Shown here: positions 48,662-61,951 of the stretch, piece by piece
Layout: the number at the start of each line of letters is the position of its first letter
Position numbering within the stretch: position 1 is the stretch's first letter
Assembly: GCA_038501785.1 (NCBI GenBank)
Contig: JBAMJR010000100.1
Span: 2,385,501-2,449,500, forward strand
DNA: 64,000 nt
Source: Myoxocephalus aenaeus
Taxonomy: Eukaryota > Chordata > Actinopteri > Perciformes > Cottidae
Direction of reading: 5' to 3'
The notes under the pieces: model-generated
What the model saw: only the letters and a program-made list of their open reading frames with translations
Databases searched by the model: none
Told to the model about the DNA's origin: nothing
Position numbers and translations under genes: made by a program

Positions 48662-48689
48662 CACACACACACACACACACACACACACT
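48662..48689. repeat. (CA)n microsatellite
   Basis: About fourteen CA units. Confidence 0.9.
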
Positions 48690-49682
48690 GACCACAAGTT
48701 CAAACTCCCTCTCAAGTGCAGGAAGACTTTGAATGGTAGCCACAGTCAGAATGATTCAGTTCCATTTTGATTATTATGATTATGCGTCAAATAGGATCTT
48801 TGGTACTTTGTGACTCAAACTGAGGCTTTGTGACTTTCTTTTGTTCCATAAGACTGCTTGTTGGAGTTTGTTTTATAGAGCTCTCATTGCTTCAAGTCTC
48901 TAAAGTTTGAACTGTAGTTGTTTCACATTTCACCATCTTTGCCTTTTCTTTTTCTCATCAGAAAGCAGCGACTGGCAACGTGTCGCAGTGCACGGTTGTC
49001 AAACTCTTGAGAGGTCGTGAGAGCGGTCATATAGTTCTGCCGTGTTCTTTAAAGTTGAGCCAAGTGTCACGCTAGAAATGAAAGAGCAAAAACTAACTTT
49101 TTTTTGGCCACGAGCCACAATGGCTGTTAAGTCAGTTTCAGGTATTTGACAAACCGGGCCGAGCTTCAGGATAGATTAAGATCTGTGTACACGGCTGGCT
49201 ACCTGCTCAAGTGACTGAGGAGTCGCATTCATCATCCATGACATTGTTTCTCAAAGTCATGACGTTGTGTCGCTCGCTCGTTTGATAGAAGCCTTCATTG
49301 TGTGTAACTGACCTAGACCAGGCTGGGTACTGTTACAGGTTTTTGTCAGCACTTAATACTGGTACTAAAATGACCTTTTCTCATTTGTGATCATATTTAA
49401 ATTAAATTTATTTGGATACCTTAATTTGTGATTATTTATTTAAAATAATGTTTTTATGACCAGTTAATTAAAGAGCAAATGCAACCCAGTCGCTAGAATG
49501 TTTTGCATTGTACTTTTCTAGAAACCACTGGATACGCTGAATGTCAATGTTTCATAACTACCTTTCATAACAGCCTTGTATTACGCTTGCAGAAATGCTC
49601 AATGCCGCGTGGTTAACGTTGTGAAAGGACTGCTCCGGTTTAGGCAACAAAAAAAAGATAATAGTTTGTGTTAAATTGATAA

Positions 49683-50244
49683 TGTAACAGCGTAACGTAA
49701 CAACGTAATGCAACAACGTAATGCAACAACGTAACTACATAAGTACAAATGTAACAACGTAACTACGTAAGTAAAAATTTAGTAACGTAACAACGCAACG
49801 TAACAATGTAACGTAACAACGTAACAACGTAATGTAACAACGTAATGTAACAATGTAACGCAACAACGTAACTACGTAAGTAAAAATGTAGTAACGTAAC
49901 AACGCAATGTAACAACGTAATGTAACAACGTAATGTAACAATGTAACGCAACAACGTAACTACGTAAGTAAAAATGTAGCAACGTAACAACGCAACGTAA
50001 CAACGTAATGTAACAACATAACGCAACAATGTAACGCAACAACGTAACGCAACAACGTAACTACGTAAGTAAAAATGTGGCAACGTAACTACATAAGTAA
50101 AAATGTAGCAACGTAACTACGTAAGTAAAAATGTAGTAACGTAATGTAACAACGTAATGTAACAATGTAACGTAATAACGCAACAACGTAACGCAACAAC
50201 GTCACAATGTAACCTCACAATGTAACAAGCGTAACAATGTAACC
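49683..50244. repeat. GTAAC-rich minisatellite, about 560 bp
   Basis: The array is built from gtaacaac, gtaatgtaacaac and gtaacgcaacaac units, with a longer recurring phrase gtaactacgtaagtaaaaatgt. It is an imperfect higher-order array. Val/Thr/Leu-rich frames on the minus strand are by-products. Confidence 0.92.
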
Positions 50245-51622
50245 AGAAATATGTTTTTCACTCTCCTGTAACCTGTTTGTCAGCTAGTGACACTTCACAT
50301 TGGTCTCGTGACCTCTTGTGGAGATCACAACCCCCAGACTGGAAGTTCTCTCTCAACCAGCAGTTACAAGGACTTTGCTTCATGGAATAATGTTAACTGG
50401 TCAACATTTGGTTCAAATGAGGACCTAATGGATCAAAAGGTTCGGTGGAGGAGATTATGTATCTGACCAGACTTTCAATCCCTGCTTTGCTGCTGCGGAC
50501 ACATTTCTGTCCCATGTTCAATACACAGCCTGGAATCAGAAACATCTAGATAATGTCAGATCTAGTAAAAGTAAACTAAAGTAAAAGTGCACAAAATTAC
50601 CTTTGAGATACAAATCTCTTCGTCGCGCCTCATTGTCTTCTGTGGCAAACTGAATTGTCTTGTTGTGGTAGCTCCACCCTGCTGCTACTCTAAACAGGTT
50701 AAAACTGAAATTATTTACACACTCTATTTTTAAACTCGGTTTACCGCTAAATTATGTTTATAAAGGGAATGTGCATGTATATTAAAAGAAAAGTCTTTCA
50801 GCTCTGCGGTTGACTGTCCGCAGACTTCTTTTTCTTTCTTTTTTCTTCTTCCATTTCTTTGCCCCCTTCCTGCCTCATGCAAAGTCAATGCAAGACCTTG
50901 TGTTAGAATAATAAATGAACGTGGCCAGCGCTGTGCATGCGCCGCAGAGTTTTTGCATCATCGGGTTTATTTTCACATCAGAGATACATTTCTCTTGTTC
51001 TGCGACTTTGATTGTCACGCCTCATTTGGGTAAAGGCCATTCCTCCGGCTCCAGCGCGCACATGCTCGGACCAAATGTGCGACTGAAATAGTATTAATCT
51101 CCGCCGGGGAATGCCTTTCGGGCGCCATCAAAGCACCGGCAGGCCGGGATTCGTTCAAGCGCAGTCAAACGACTCCATCGGAAGCCGTGATCGAATGTTT
51201 CCAAGCTTCATAGCCTCTTGACCGCCGCGAGGTTGATTGGGGAGTAGTTGAAGTGGGAATGATCAGGTGTAGTTATGATTTGGGTCGTTTTCCCTAAGCG
51301 AGAGCTATGCAGGGAAATAAATCTCTGCCTCGGTATGACTGCATCCCAGAGATTTCTTCATCACTTTTCTCTGCGCTGTGAAGGGACCATAAAATATGCC
51401 CAAGTCTGTCCAGCTTTGAGAAAAGAAAAGAAATGAAGAAAAAAAAGTAATGTTCCACTACTTTCACTTGTAAAACGAAGGAAGGGAGAGAGAAAGGAGG
51501 GAGAGTGGAGGGTTGACTTTGGCACATGCTCTCGGCGGTAATAATGGATCCCAGCTACAGAATGATTTGTTCTTCCACGTGACTCACCGAGCTCTCTAGC
51601 ATCAACAAACACTGCAACACAT

Positions 51623-52904
51623 CCACACGCAGACACACACACACACACACACACGTAGAAACACACGTAGAAACACACGCAGAAACACACACAGAAACAC
51701 ACACAGAAACACACGCAGACACACACACACAGAAACACGCAGAAACACACGCAGAAACACACACAAACACACGCAGAAACACACACGCAGAAACACACAC
51801 GCAGAAACACACACGCATAAACACACACAGAAACACACGCATAAACACACACGCATAAACACACGCAGAAACACACACGCAGAAACACACACACAGAAAC
51901 ACACACACAGAAACACACACAAACACACACACAGAAACACGCAGAAACACACGCAGAAACACACACAAACACACGCAGAAACACACACGCAGAAACACAC
52001 ACGCAGAAACACACACGCATAAACACACACAGAAACACACGCATAAACACACACGCATAAACACACACAGAAACACACGCAGACACACACGCAGAAACAC
52101 ACGCAGAAACACACGCAGACACACACGCATAAACACACACACAGAAACACACGCAGAAACACACACGCATAAACACACACGCAGAAACACACGCAGACAC
52201 ACACACGCAGAAACACACACAGAAACACACACAGAAACACACACAGAAACACACACAGAAACACACGCAGAAACACACACGCATAAACACACACGCAGAA
52301 ACACACACAGACACACACACACGCAGAAACACACACAGAAACACACGCAGAAACACACACAGAAACACACGCATAAACACACACGCAGAAACACACGCAT
52401 AAACACACACGCAGAAACACACACGCAGAAACACACGCATAAACACACACGCATAAACACACGCAGAAACACACACGCAGAAACACACACGCAGAAACAC
52501 ACACAGAAACACACGCAGACACACACGCAGAAACACACGCAGAAACACACGCAGACACACACGCAGAAACACACACACAGAAACACACGCAGAAACACAC
52601 ACGCATAAACACACACGCAGAAACACACGCAGACACACACACGCAGAAACACACACAGAAACACACACAGAAACACACACAGAAACACACGCAGAAACAC
52701 ACACGCATAAACACACACGCAGAAACACACGCAGACACACACACACGCAGAAACACACACAGAAACACACGCAGAAACACACGCATAAACACACGCATAA
52801 ACACACACAGAAACACACGCATAAACACACACGCATAAACACACACACAGAAACACACGCAGAAACACACGCAGACACACACGCAGAAACACACACACAT
52901 AAAC
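51623..52904. repeat. CA-rich minisatellite with aaacacac(a)cgca units, about 1.28 kb
   Basis: The array consists of short units of the form agaaacacacacgc, agaaacacacac and ataaacacacacgc in mixed order, with near-identical blocks of a few hundred bases repeated. For example, the segment at about 52175-52300 resembles 52615-52740. Cys/Val-rich frames of up to 543 codons on the minus strand come from the repeat and are not proteins. Confidence 0.95.
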
Positions 52905-53068
52905 TCTCCCTCTCTCTCTCCCGCTCTCTCTCTTGCTCTCCCTCTCTCTCTTGCTCTCCCTCTCTCTCACCCTCACTCTCTCTCACCCTCACTCTCTCCT
53001 ACTCTCTCTCGCTCACCCTCTCTCTCTCCTACTATCTCTCTCTCACCCTGTCTCTCTCTCTCTCTCTT
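52905..53068. repeat. CT-rich simple repeat next to the CA array
   Basis: Runs of tctctctc, gctctccc and tcaccctcactctc directly follow the CA-rich array, forming a composite low-complexity block of about 1.45 kb. Confidence 0.9.
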
Positions 53069-53252
53069 CATATAAAAAGAACAAAAAGAGCTCCTTCTCT
53101 TTTGCACGTCTCACTTCTCGCGGGTCGTCCATCAGCGAGCGCCTCCATGAGTGACATTTAGTGCGGTCGCCTCCTTCACAGATCCTCCCTCCTCCAGGGG
53201 CGTGCAACGAGAAGAGAGAGAGTTTCTGCATCGTGTGCAGACTTCTCCTCTC

Positions 53253-53266
53253 TCACACACACACAC

Positions 53267-53336
<70 letters not shown>
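53253..53336. repeat. (CA)n microsatellite
   Basis: About 42 CA units with one interruption (gca near 53271). Confidence 0.93.
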
Positions 53337-53338
<2 letters not shown>

Positions 53339-53423
53339 CATCTGGTAAGACGAGCGACCCCGTGGCAGGAAGGGGTATCTCCCACAGCCCGGACAGACAC
53401 TTTAGGAGCTAGATGGGAGATGA

Positions 53424-53488
53424 AGGGAGGAAAGAGGGAAGGAAAGGAAAGAGGGAAGGAAAGAGGGAGGGAAGGAAAGAGGGAGGGC
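53424..53488. repeat. Purine-rich (gggaaggaaa)n tract
   Basis: A short tract of gggaaggaaagag units; all bases are A or G. Confidence 0.75.
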
Positions 53489-56018
53489 TTTAGTGTCAGA
53501 GGCAAGAGACAAGCACAGATAGACTGGCACCAGCGAGCGAGAGCCGTGTTATTGTTATCTCCCCTCTTATTTTATGAGTTTTCCATCAGGAGATCCGCTG
53601 CAGCTCCGGCATTTATTAAGAGGTTAACCATGTGGTGATTCAGCGTCTGCACCGGCCTTATTTTCTATTTATTGTTTATGTTTTTTTTGTGTTGTTGTGA
53701 TTTGTTGCTTTTTCAAGCTTTTTCAAAATCCTTTCCTCGCTCGTGAAGGTCCTAACTCAAAAAGGTCCCGACTCAAAATAAAAACATTTAATAAGCCAGG
53801 CCGCGGTCGGTTCGCAGCTGTTTTCAATTCTGGAATTGAAATATTTCTGCTTTCAAAATGTCCCAGCGTGACTTTTTTTTCCAGGCACTCGACTTCGATG
53901 CGATTTTTTAAAATCATGCATGAGTGTTGGTCATAATTCTGTTCAGGCTAATGCAGTTTTTTTAAATTTATCTATAGCTTCTTATTTTCTTTATGCTTTG
54001 TTCCCTTTGTTTTCAAATCTTTTGCACCTTGAGGTGATTGTGTTGTGTTATTTACCTCTAAATTCCATCAACCCAGCCGCGTGCAATTAATCCTGAAGTC
54101 CTGCTGTGCAGACAAACATTGTTCAAACCCACAACAGAGTTATTACCAATTCTAGTGGAGGTCCTGGAAACAAGTTTCCAATAAATGCCAAACATGTGAG
54201 GCACCATTTTGGGGCAGAAAAGTGAATTAAATGATGTGCTAATCGTCTAAAACGTTCCTGTGTATTTCAGTAATGCAGCCGTAAAACACAAGGAGTCTTG
54301 GGTTTAATATTATATATGTGTAAACATCATATATCTTCATTGAAGAGCTGGAAAACGTGATAGTGTCTCAAAGCTATAAGTAAGGAGGGATAAAAAAAAA
54401 GAGAACCTAAAGTTAAAGGGTCAATTCCACCTCAATAAAAAAAAAAAAATGTATAATTGACATCCATGCGTGCAGATAGTTTGGTTATAATTTGCCCTTA
54501 TTTGGTTGCATCTGTCTCTGCAATTTCTCTCTCCAAAACTGGCCAAATTCTGCAAAAAAAAAATCTGCAATATGACGTATTATTCATTCATTTGGGCGCA
54601 CTGACAGTTATTGAACCGGCAGGTGCTTCTCGCCAGGTGTTTCTGTGCAGCGTCGTCGACGCGCAGGCTTCCCTCCTCGTTAAATTGCGCGTGTACGCAT
54701 CGTCCTCCCCCGGGTGGTTCTGCAGAAAGGTTCTGCAGTAGTTTGAGCACGTAGTCGAGTGGAACGTCTCGGGGGGGAAAAAATAGCTTGTGGTCCACCG
54801 AGACAATAACTGCAGAGCACGAGCCTCACTTTGGAGGATTATCATCTCATTCCAGGAGATTCTTGGATCGCAGCGCTGGCGCGGCGCCTCTGTGTTTCCG
54901 AAGCAGTAATCGTATGTATTGTTGTGTTTTTCAGTGAAATGTCCTCGATGGCAAAAACAAAACACTGTGTTTGGAGCGGAAAGAACTCCTGGCTCCAAAC
55001 CAGCGAGAGCGTTTTGGTGATGGCGGCCTTCCTCTCTCTCCTGTTGGGCTCGTTTAATGGAAACCAGCTGGTTGAGGGTTCTGGGCAGCGATGTGCCGGT
55101 CCAGTCAACGTGACTCAGGCCCTGGCTCACATGTGGGGTGGGGGTGCATGGGGGTAGGGGGGGTACCTGAGCCTCGTCTCTGTTGTCAGACTTGTTTTTA
55201 TTAAAGCTGGTGAGATCTCAAGCTGCAAAACGAAAGGAAAGTGTGACAGTTGTTGAGCTCTGAGCTGCGGCTCTGGTCTCCATTACACTCTTTTTATGTC
55301 TTCTTTCCTTTCTTTTTCTTTTTCTTGCCCACTCTTATGATTTTCCTTATGCAAATGCGAGAAGTGGCCTAATTCGGGCTCTTCTGACTCCGTCTGCACC
55401 GCTTGTGTTTGTGCTCGCGTTCATATCCGACTATAACGGCGCATAACGGCACAGTTCTGGCATACCTTTTTGCACAATCTACCAAAATCTTGGCGCCCTC
55501 TCCTCATTTCTCTGCAGTTATCATGCTCGGCTCCCCGAGATAGAACACAAAAAATGAAAGAAATAGCGGCCCATCCAAAAACTTTGTCTGAACTTGGCTG
55601 GCCGGCTGCTGACAGACAGGTCGTAATGAAGTCTCCCTCCCAGGACATTGTGTTCTTATGCTGTTACACGGAGGGTGATCAGATAGTACATCTCCTCCAG
55701 GGGGCTGAGTCTTTTGCACTGAGGTCTGCAGTGAGAGAGCAACTCAACACATGAAACTTACTGTCTATACATTATGAATTCAAAAATATATTTTAAGTAT
55801 TTACCAGTTTCCAATGCAAATATTTTTTCCTCTGGAAACCCAATATAGATAAATCTTGAAATGTATCTATATTGGAAGATTTATTTGTTTTTCATTCATA
55901 AAATTAGATTTTAAAGAGAAAGTCCACCCTAAAAATAAAAAAATATGTAATATTCCTCTTGCGTGAAGTGCTATTTCGTCTAGCTAGATTCAGATAGCAC
56001 TTCAGGTGAGAGGAAGTA

Positions 56019-56341
56019 CCGTAAACGTCGGGTTAAAAGCCGCTCCTACGGCCGGTCAGTGTCCCCGCTGTAGCAAGCTAGTAGCAGCGCTAGTTAGCGC
56101 TGCTGCTAGTTAGCGCTGCTGCTAGTTAGCGCTGCTGCTGCTACTGCCCGCGTCCCCTCTGCCCAAGTCGGGTGTCGAGCCTGGTCCTGCTACCTTTGGT
56201 GGTTTTCGGGGAGCTAGCGGAAGTTAGCGGAAGTTAGCAGGGAAGTAACGGAGCGCTAGCAGGAGCCCCAGCTGGCTACAGCGGGGAGCTAACGGGGACA
56301 CTGACCGAAGGTAGTAGCGGCTCGTAACCCGACGTTTACGG
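56019..56341. mobile_element. MITE with inverted ends and TA duplication, 323 bp
   Basis: The ends CCGTAAACGTCGGGTTA and its exact reverse complement are flanked by TA (56017-56018 and 56342-56343). Weaker complementarity continues through ccggtcagtgtccccgctgt. The interior contains a triplicated gctgctgctagttagc motif (about 56085-56140) and gcggaagttagcgg repeats. TA duplication and size suggest a Tc1/mariner-type MITE, with no coding capacity. Confidence 0.7.
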
Positions 56342-56612
56342 TATATGATTTATTTTGTATTTTGGGGTGAACTGGTCCCTTTTAAAGGGAGCCCGCACTG
56401 ACTCATCACGGGGAGTATTGCTCATCCCGTTAAAAACACTTGTGTTTGATGGCATTGTCATTATGTCTTCAGCGGCTCCAGAGGAGCTTTGTCAAGTCTG
56501 CCAAAAATAACCCGAGTGATATCATTGGGGTCACGGCGGCTTGGGAGACTTCAACGTTTTTAACAGAAAGATGGCAGAAAGAGAGCGAGGCAATAGCAGA
56601 AGAGAAATCCCA

Positions 56613-56614
<2 letters not shown>

Positions 56615-56659
<45 letters not shown>
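56615..56659. repeat. (TG)n microsatellite
   Basis: About 22 TG units. Confidence 0.92.
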
Positions 56660-56660
<1 letters not shown>

Positions 56661-57026
56661 AATGCCGCCATGTGTTTCTGAGTGTGTTTGCATCCACACA
56701 CTCGAAACCGCTGCAGTCATCCGGCGCGCCAGCTGCCTCGGCGCTAATCCCTCCTCCCGCGGATCCGCACACGATCTCTCGGCGGCTCCGTGCCACTCGA
56801 TGCCGTTGTTCGATAATGAGCGAGCGATCCAACGGAAAGCGACGCTCTCAGGACCTTCCCCAGTGAAATCGTGTGACCTTTGACCCGGCTTGGCAGGGCC
56901 TTGAGCGGAAGCGCTTGCCTCTCGCCTTGGCAAGCTAAACAACCGCGCCATGTGTGTCTCTTTAAGGGTGTGAATATTCTCTTTGAGGGTGGAGCGCGAT
57001 TGTGTTTCATCGGGCCGATGAGTGTT

Positions 57027-57088
<62 letters not shown>
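57027..57088. repeat. (TG)n microsatellite
   Basis: About 30 TG units, nearly pure. Confidence 0.92.
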
Positions 57089-57089
<1 letters not shown>

Positions 57090-58791
57090 ATGCGTGACCG
57101 GGGTTTCCGACAGCGCGGCAGACTGGCAGCCCGAGTGTGAACTCCGCATGCTTCCTTTATTCCCCTTGACGTCTGACAAGGCCGAGGCGCAGTTGGTAAT
57201 GATGTGGTTATTACTTCCCATCATGCCTCGCTGCAAAAAACAGTGCGGTGTGTTCTCTTCTGTCCCTACGGAGACCGGCACTCTGCCGCTCTTTGCCTGG
57301 AAACGTACACCGACGCACTCGTGGGACCTCATTCGCGAAAAACTGGTGTCCAAGCCCCCGATGTGTGATTTTTTTTATGATAATATCCTGTCAAAGGTTG
57401 GGAAATACAGCTCTGTTTACCTCTTTCATGTCTTGGGACAGCGATAGTGTCCACATTGTCGCTTTGATGTTGCAGATCGAGTGTGGAACTCAAACTCCCT
57501 TCATGGGAATCAGGCCGTAATAGGGCGTGGGCGTCGGATTTCGAACCGTCTTTGAAACTCAAGATTTATTTCTCGGGCTTTTATACGTGAAACCGCCCGC
57601 CGCTGGGTTTGCCTCTGCTGGGTTTCCCTCTGCTCGGACTGCGAGGAAGCCGTGGTTGCCGCCCCCCCGAGGCCCGGAGTAATGCCAGCTGTGGTCATAT
57701 GGAACCGGTTTGATCCCCGTCCTGCCCCCCGGTGTTGGGCTCCATATGGAGGCTGCTGGACATGGTGCTGTTTGGTGTTAGCGCTGGGATTGTATGTCTA
57801 CCTCCGCGCTCCCCGCGGGGGGGTCGGTGACTACGGGGGCAAACGCTGTAGCATGAAGTGGATATGACACTGACGCCAAGAATATATTCTGATTTGCATT
57901 TACTGTAGAGGCCTGCTGGTGGTGTTCTCATAGTTATAATAGACATCATTGTAATACAAACACACTGTTATTGATATAATCTGTCTGTCTGCCTGCTAGC
58001 TAGTAACTTAACTTGCAAAAACGTTGCCGGAGAATTCCAAATAGGCGTTATTTGGATAAACTGATCACATATTGGGAATCTAAATGATTACTTTCTCATC
58101 TAGAAAACATTCAAACCTGATAAAAGCTAATTTTTAAGCTTAAAATGTTGTATTTGGGGCCAGTAAAGGACGTTAAAGTGACGCTAAGCACACTGTTAGC
58201 TCCTTCATTCTAAAACTGAGGTAAGATTACAAATTGAGTGCCGAAGTGCCACGTTCAGGAAAATAATAAGGTGATTATAGGAATTATTTACAAAATGACA
58301 GTGACAATGGTTTTGCATTGTTTAGCTAATTAACTACAAATCATTACACGGCATAGCTAATAATTTTTGCAAACCGTTCCAGGCCGTTGGTTTGGAAAAA
58401 ATCTATTCGTGAGTCTAATTCAACACAGAAAACCTCAAGTCTGCATACATTTGTGTCAAATTATTATTAAGAGGTAAGGAAACGCAAGCACCACATAAAC
58501 TGCATTGCAGTAACTTAACATTGGCAGAAATGAATGCGGCCCTGATGGATGACCCAACTTTAGAGAGCTTGAAGTGTGTGTTCAAGTTCATAGTGCACAG
58601 AAATGTATGAAAACCAATGGCTACATAGAATGGAAAGGAAAAACATCACAAAAATGTAAAATGGTTTGCAAGTACATAATGTACACATGTGCATACGGTA
58701 CATGTGTCGTTAAAGAGTTAAATCGTGCATATGCGCAGTAAAAACTGTGACATTGGTTGTCAGATTTCCATTTCTTCTTTCTATCTATGCT

Positions 58792-58855
58792 GAGAAGAAG
58801 AAGAAGAAGAAGAAGAAGAAGAAGAAGAAGAAGAAGAAGAAGAAGAAGAAGAAGA
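58792..58855. repeat. (GAA)n trinucleotide microsatellite
   Basis: About 21 pure GAA/AAG units on the plus strand. Poly-Arg and poly-Leu frames are artefacts. Confidence 0.95.
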
Positions 58856-59347
58856 AAAGAAAACCAACATCTCTCATCTTCAAAAAGCGTTTTTGTTTCC
58901 CTCATTAAATCTGCTCAGTTCACAAAATCAAATCCACATCATTATGACGCAAATTAACCCCCCGCATTCATTACCGCATTGTCGGGGGGTTGTTTATTAT
59001 ATTCATATTGTTGTTTTTCCACCGCTCTGCATACATCAATTCGCTCCGGCGTTAATTAGTTTGTGCATTGATATTAACTTGGGAGAACTCCCGGGACGAT
59101 TCATTTAGGGTGCGTACATGATTAGGACCGGCCTGGAAGATCAGAGGCTCTTTTTCATCCGCAGCGCGATGCTAATTCATCCACCAAAACCCCCCAATGC
59201 CCCTTCTCTAAAGCCATTCCTGTCTGGTTGCAGTTTTATTCTTTCCCCTCCGCGCAGTTGGTGTCGAATGGAAATGAGGTTTACCCATTTCTTTAGGGAT
59301 GGGGTGGATAGATCAATGGATGGATGGATGGAGGGGAGAGAGACCCC

Positions 59348-59348
<1 letters not shown>

Positions 59349-59392
<44 letters not shown>

Positions 59393-59415
59393 TCTCTCTC
59401 ACTCTCCTCTCTCCA
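59349..59415. repeat. (CT)n microsatellite
   Basis: About 25 CT units followed by interrupted ctctctc runs, just after a short (gatg)n stretch at about 59316-59332. Confidence 0.9.
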
Positions 59416-61504
59416 GGTCTCCATTGAGCGGAGATTACATCGTCGGTTGGTGGCTGTAAGATGCAGCCCTCCGCTGGCAGACACCAAGCAGGACTCACAG
59501 GAGTCCTTTCAAACCTCCCTCATTGTTAGCGAGGGATTATTCTTTGGGTTGTTATCCCATTAAGCTGTAATGGTCGCAATTTTCTGCTTAGGAATTTGTC
59601 TTTTTTTCTGGGATGGGGGATGCATGCCAGAAGGTTTTTGAATGAAGCATTTATCATCTGTGATTTGTAATAAAGTGTTAGGTTACTAAACTACTCAGTT
59701 GGGTTTAGACAACATTTCTATTCGGTTCGGGACGTTATTTAGATGTCGACTGTCGTTTTGGATCAAAAAAATACTTTAATTGAGGCGCTGATATCCGGTA
59801 TTTAAAAGGTAAAAGCATATCGTGCTTCATGTGGGCAAATACATATGCATATTATATACAATAAAATTACAAAATGAGAGAAGAGGCAGGTATTAAGGGA
59901 TTGTTTTTTATAACCAGCCTGACCAGAATTCCTCAAGTCAAATTCTTGAAATATTTTCGGGTATTAATTTTTCCCCTGACGGGAGCAATGGTCCTTTCTT
60001 CATCGTGCAATGGGACATCAGCGAAGCCTTTCAACGTAATGCTCTTAACAGGTCATTACGTTTTTTTTTGTGTGTGTGTTTTTTCTGCTTTTTCTGTAAG
60101 TTTGCCCAAACACTAAAACCTTGTGTCTCTCTCGTCTGATTAGTGACACTTTAATAAAGTCGTTTAAAGTTCAGCGGACCTGAATTTTCCACCTTTTCTA
60201 GTGTTTCTATGGTCACGGGGGGAAACGAGCCGCATTCAGACCCGGTACGCAATCTTTTAAATGCAAATCCTTTAAAAGTAACTGTGTAATTCTGTCTATG
60301 GGAACTCTCCCGACTTGGCCGCGAGAGAAAGTGTTTTTTTATATAAGGCAACCACGGCTGTTTTCCCTTCTGTCTTCTTGATCTGACAGCAATTGACTAA
60401 GCCAGTCCTTAAAGCGTGACAAAAGCTTGGCAAAATCTTTACATTTCTTCCCCCCCCCCCCCCATCCTTTTCCTTGGCTAACTTCTCTCGGATGGGCCAA
60501 GGTGGACAAAGCCTGTCTTCTCTTCCACTTGATTGGGTCAGAAGGCTGAAGTTAAAATGTTTGGTTCAAAATTGTCTTAGCATTCCGGCATCATGTTTTC
60601 TCCTCTTTTTTTTTTTTTTTTTTTTTAATGGCACTCGGGGGAAAAAACTATGTCGAATCGGCCACAATCGAATCATTTACGGTGAGCTCACAGCGAAGGA
60701 ATTAATGCATTTTATATGAGGATGCCGAGTCCGACGCAAAGTCCCCTCAGCAACATGTGGGAAAGCTCCCTCTCTCTCCATTACTCTCTCTCGCTCTCTC
60801 TCTCTGTTTTACTTATTGAAATTATAGCTGTCACCCACTTCACAAGGAGGAGAGCCAGGGGAAGCAGGTCATTGACTTGATTTTCATGGGAAGGCTGATT
60901 CGGCCATTCAGGGTCTGATAGGTCCAGTATTGACAGCCCTTTTGCGGCGAGGGGAGGGGAGCATGCCGCCTTCATTGTGCCCACGGTTTGCTGAGGAAAA
61001 ACAAGAGAGCGCCCGGGAGACAAAGACCTCAATGGGAACAGTAGCCCCTGTGTCCCCCCCCCCCCTTGCCTCTGACTGCTGCTGCTGGGAGGCTTGTGTC
61101 TCCCATTCTGGCCTCAAGTGCTACTCCCACCCTCTCTCAGGCGGCCCGCCACCCCTCGTCTCCCGCTCTTTTTTCATCCTGTCAAGTGGCTGCAGAGGTG
61201 TTGCCGTTTCGTTCCCCCGACACCCTCCCTCTGAGGCCCCGTCGCCCTTGAGTGCAGAGGCCGTTTGTCATCTTCATTTGCAGGAGAGTGCTCTTGTCTC
61301 GTATCCGTCAAGGGCCATAAGGGAAGTAGCGGTTAGCTTCGCCCGATACGTCCATTTCCTCACCTTCCCATCGGTCTCCTCCGATGCAGATTCTGATACC
61401 CCAAAAACTCCATAAAAGTCATGTTCTCTCTCTTTTTTTGTCAATCAAAACCGCGACCTTTTTGTTTTATTGATCCGTTGCAACCCGATGGGAATGTCCA
61501 TTTC

Positions 61505-61951
61505 GGAAGCACTTTTAGTACACACTATTTAGCATGAGTAAAGCATGAATAAACACTGAATTTATCATTTAATCAATTTATCATGGCATTTATTCATGCT
61601 TTGTAAGGCATAAATAGTCTTCACGTTAGATGAGGTCACAGAACATACTTAACTAATACTTAACTAACGAGTAGTAACTACCGGAATTAATCATGAATTT
61701 CAGCATTTTTTTATCATTTACTAACGCTTTACAAATGATCTTATTAATCAGCTATAAGTCCGTAATACTTCATTTACAAATGGGGAATCCATCATTTATA
61801 AACCCAAGCTTATTAATCATTTATAACTGTGTTTATGAATTGCATACTAATGAGTATTCACGTTGGAACAATGCTCTATAAATGATGAATTCAGTGTTCA
61901 TTCCAGCTTTACTAATGCTAAATAGTGTGTACTTATTATAAAGTGCTACCC
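61505..61951. mobile_element. MITE-like element with long inverted ends, about 447 bp
   Basis: The left end ggaagcacttttagtacacactatttagcatgagtaaagc and the right end read in reverse (ggtagcactttataataagt, acacactatttagcattagt) are imperfect inverted repeats. They continue inward through aacactgaatt and atcattta. The interior is rich in tttataa, ttaat and tcattta words, a pattern familiar from fish DNA-transposon MITEs. The target duplication is not clear and there is no coding capacity. Confidence 0.6.

Noticed and set aside
51361..52992. Cys/Val-rich frames of 432-543 codons on the minus strand
   Set aside because: They are translations of a CA-rich minisatellite with no non-repeat core.
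58621..58957. Poly-Leu and poly-Arg frames
   Set aside because: They come from the GAA trinucleotide run.
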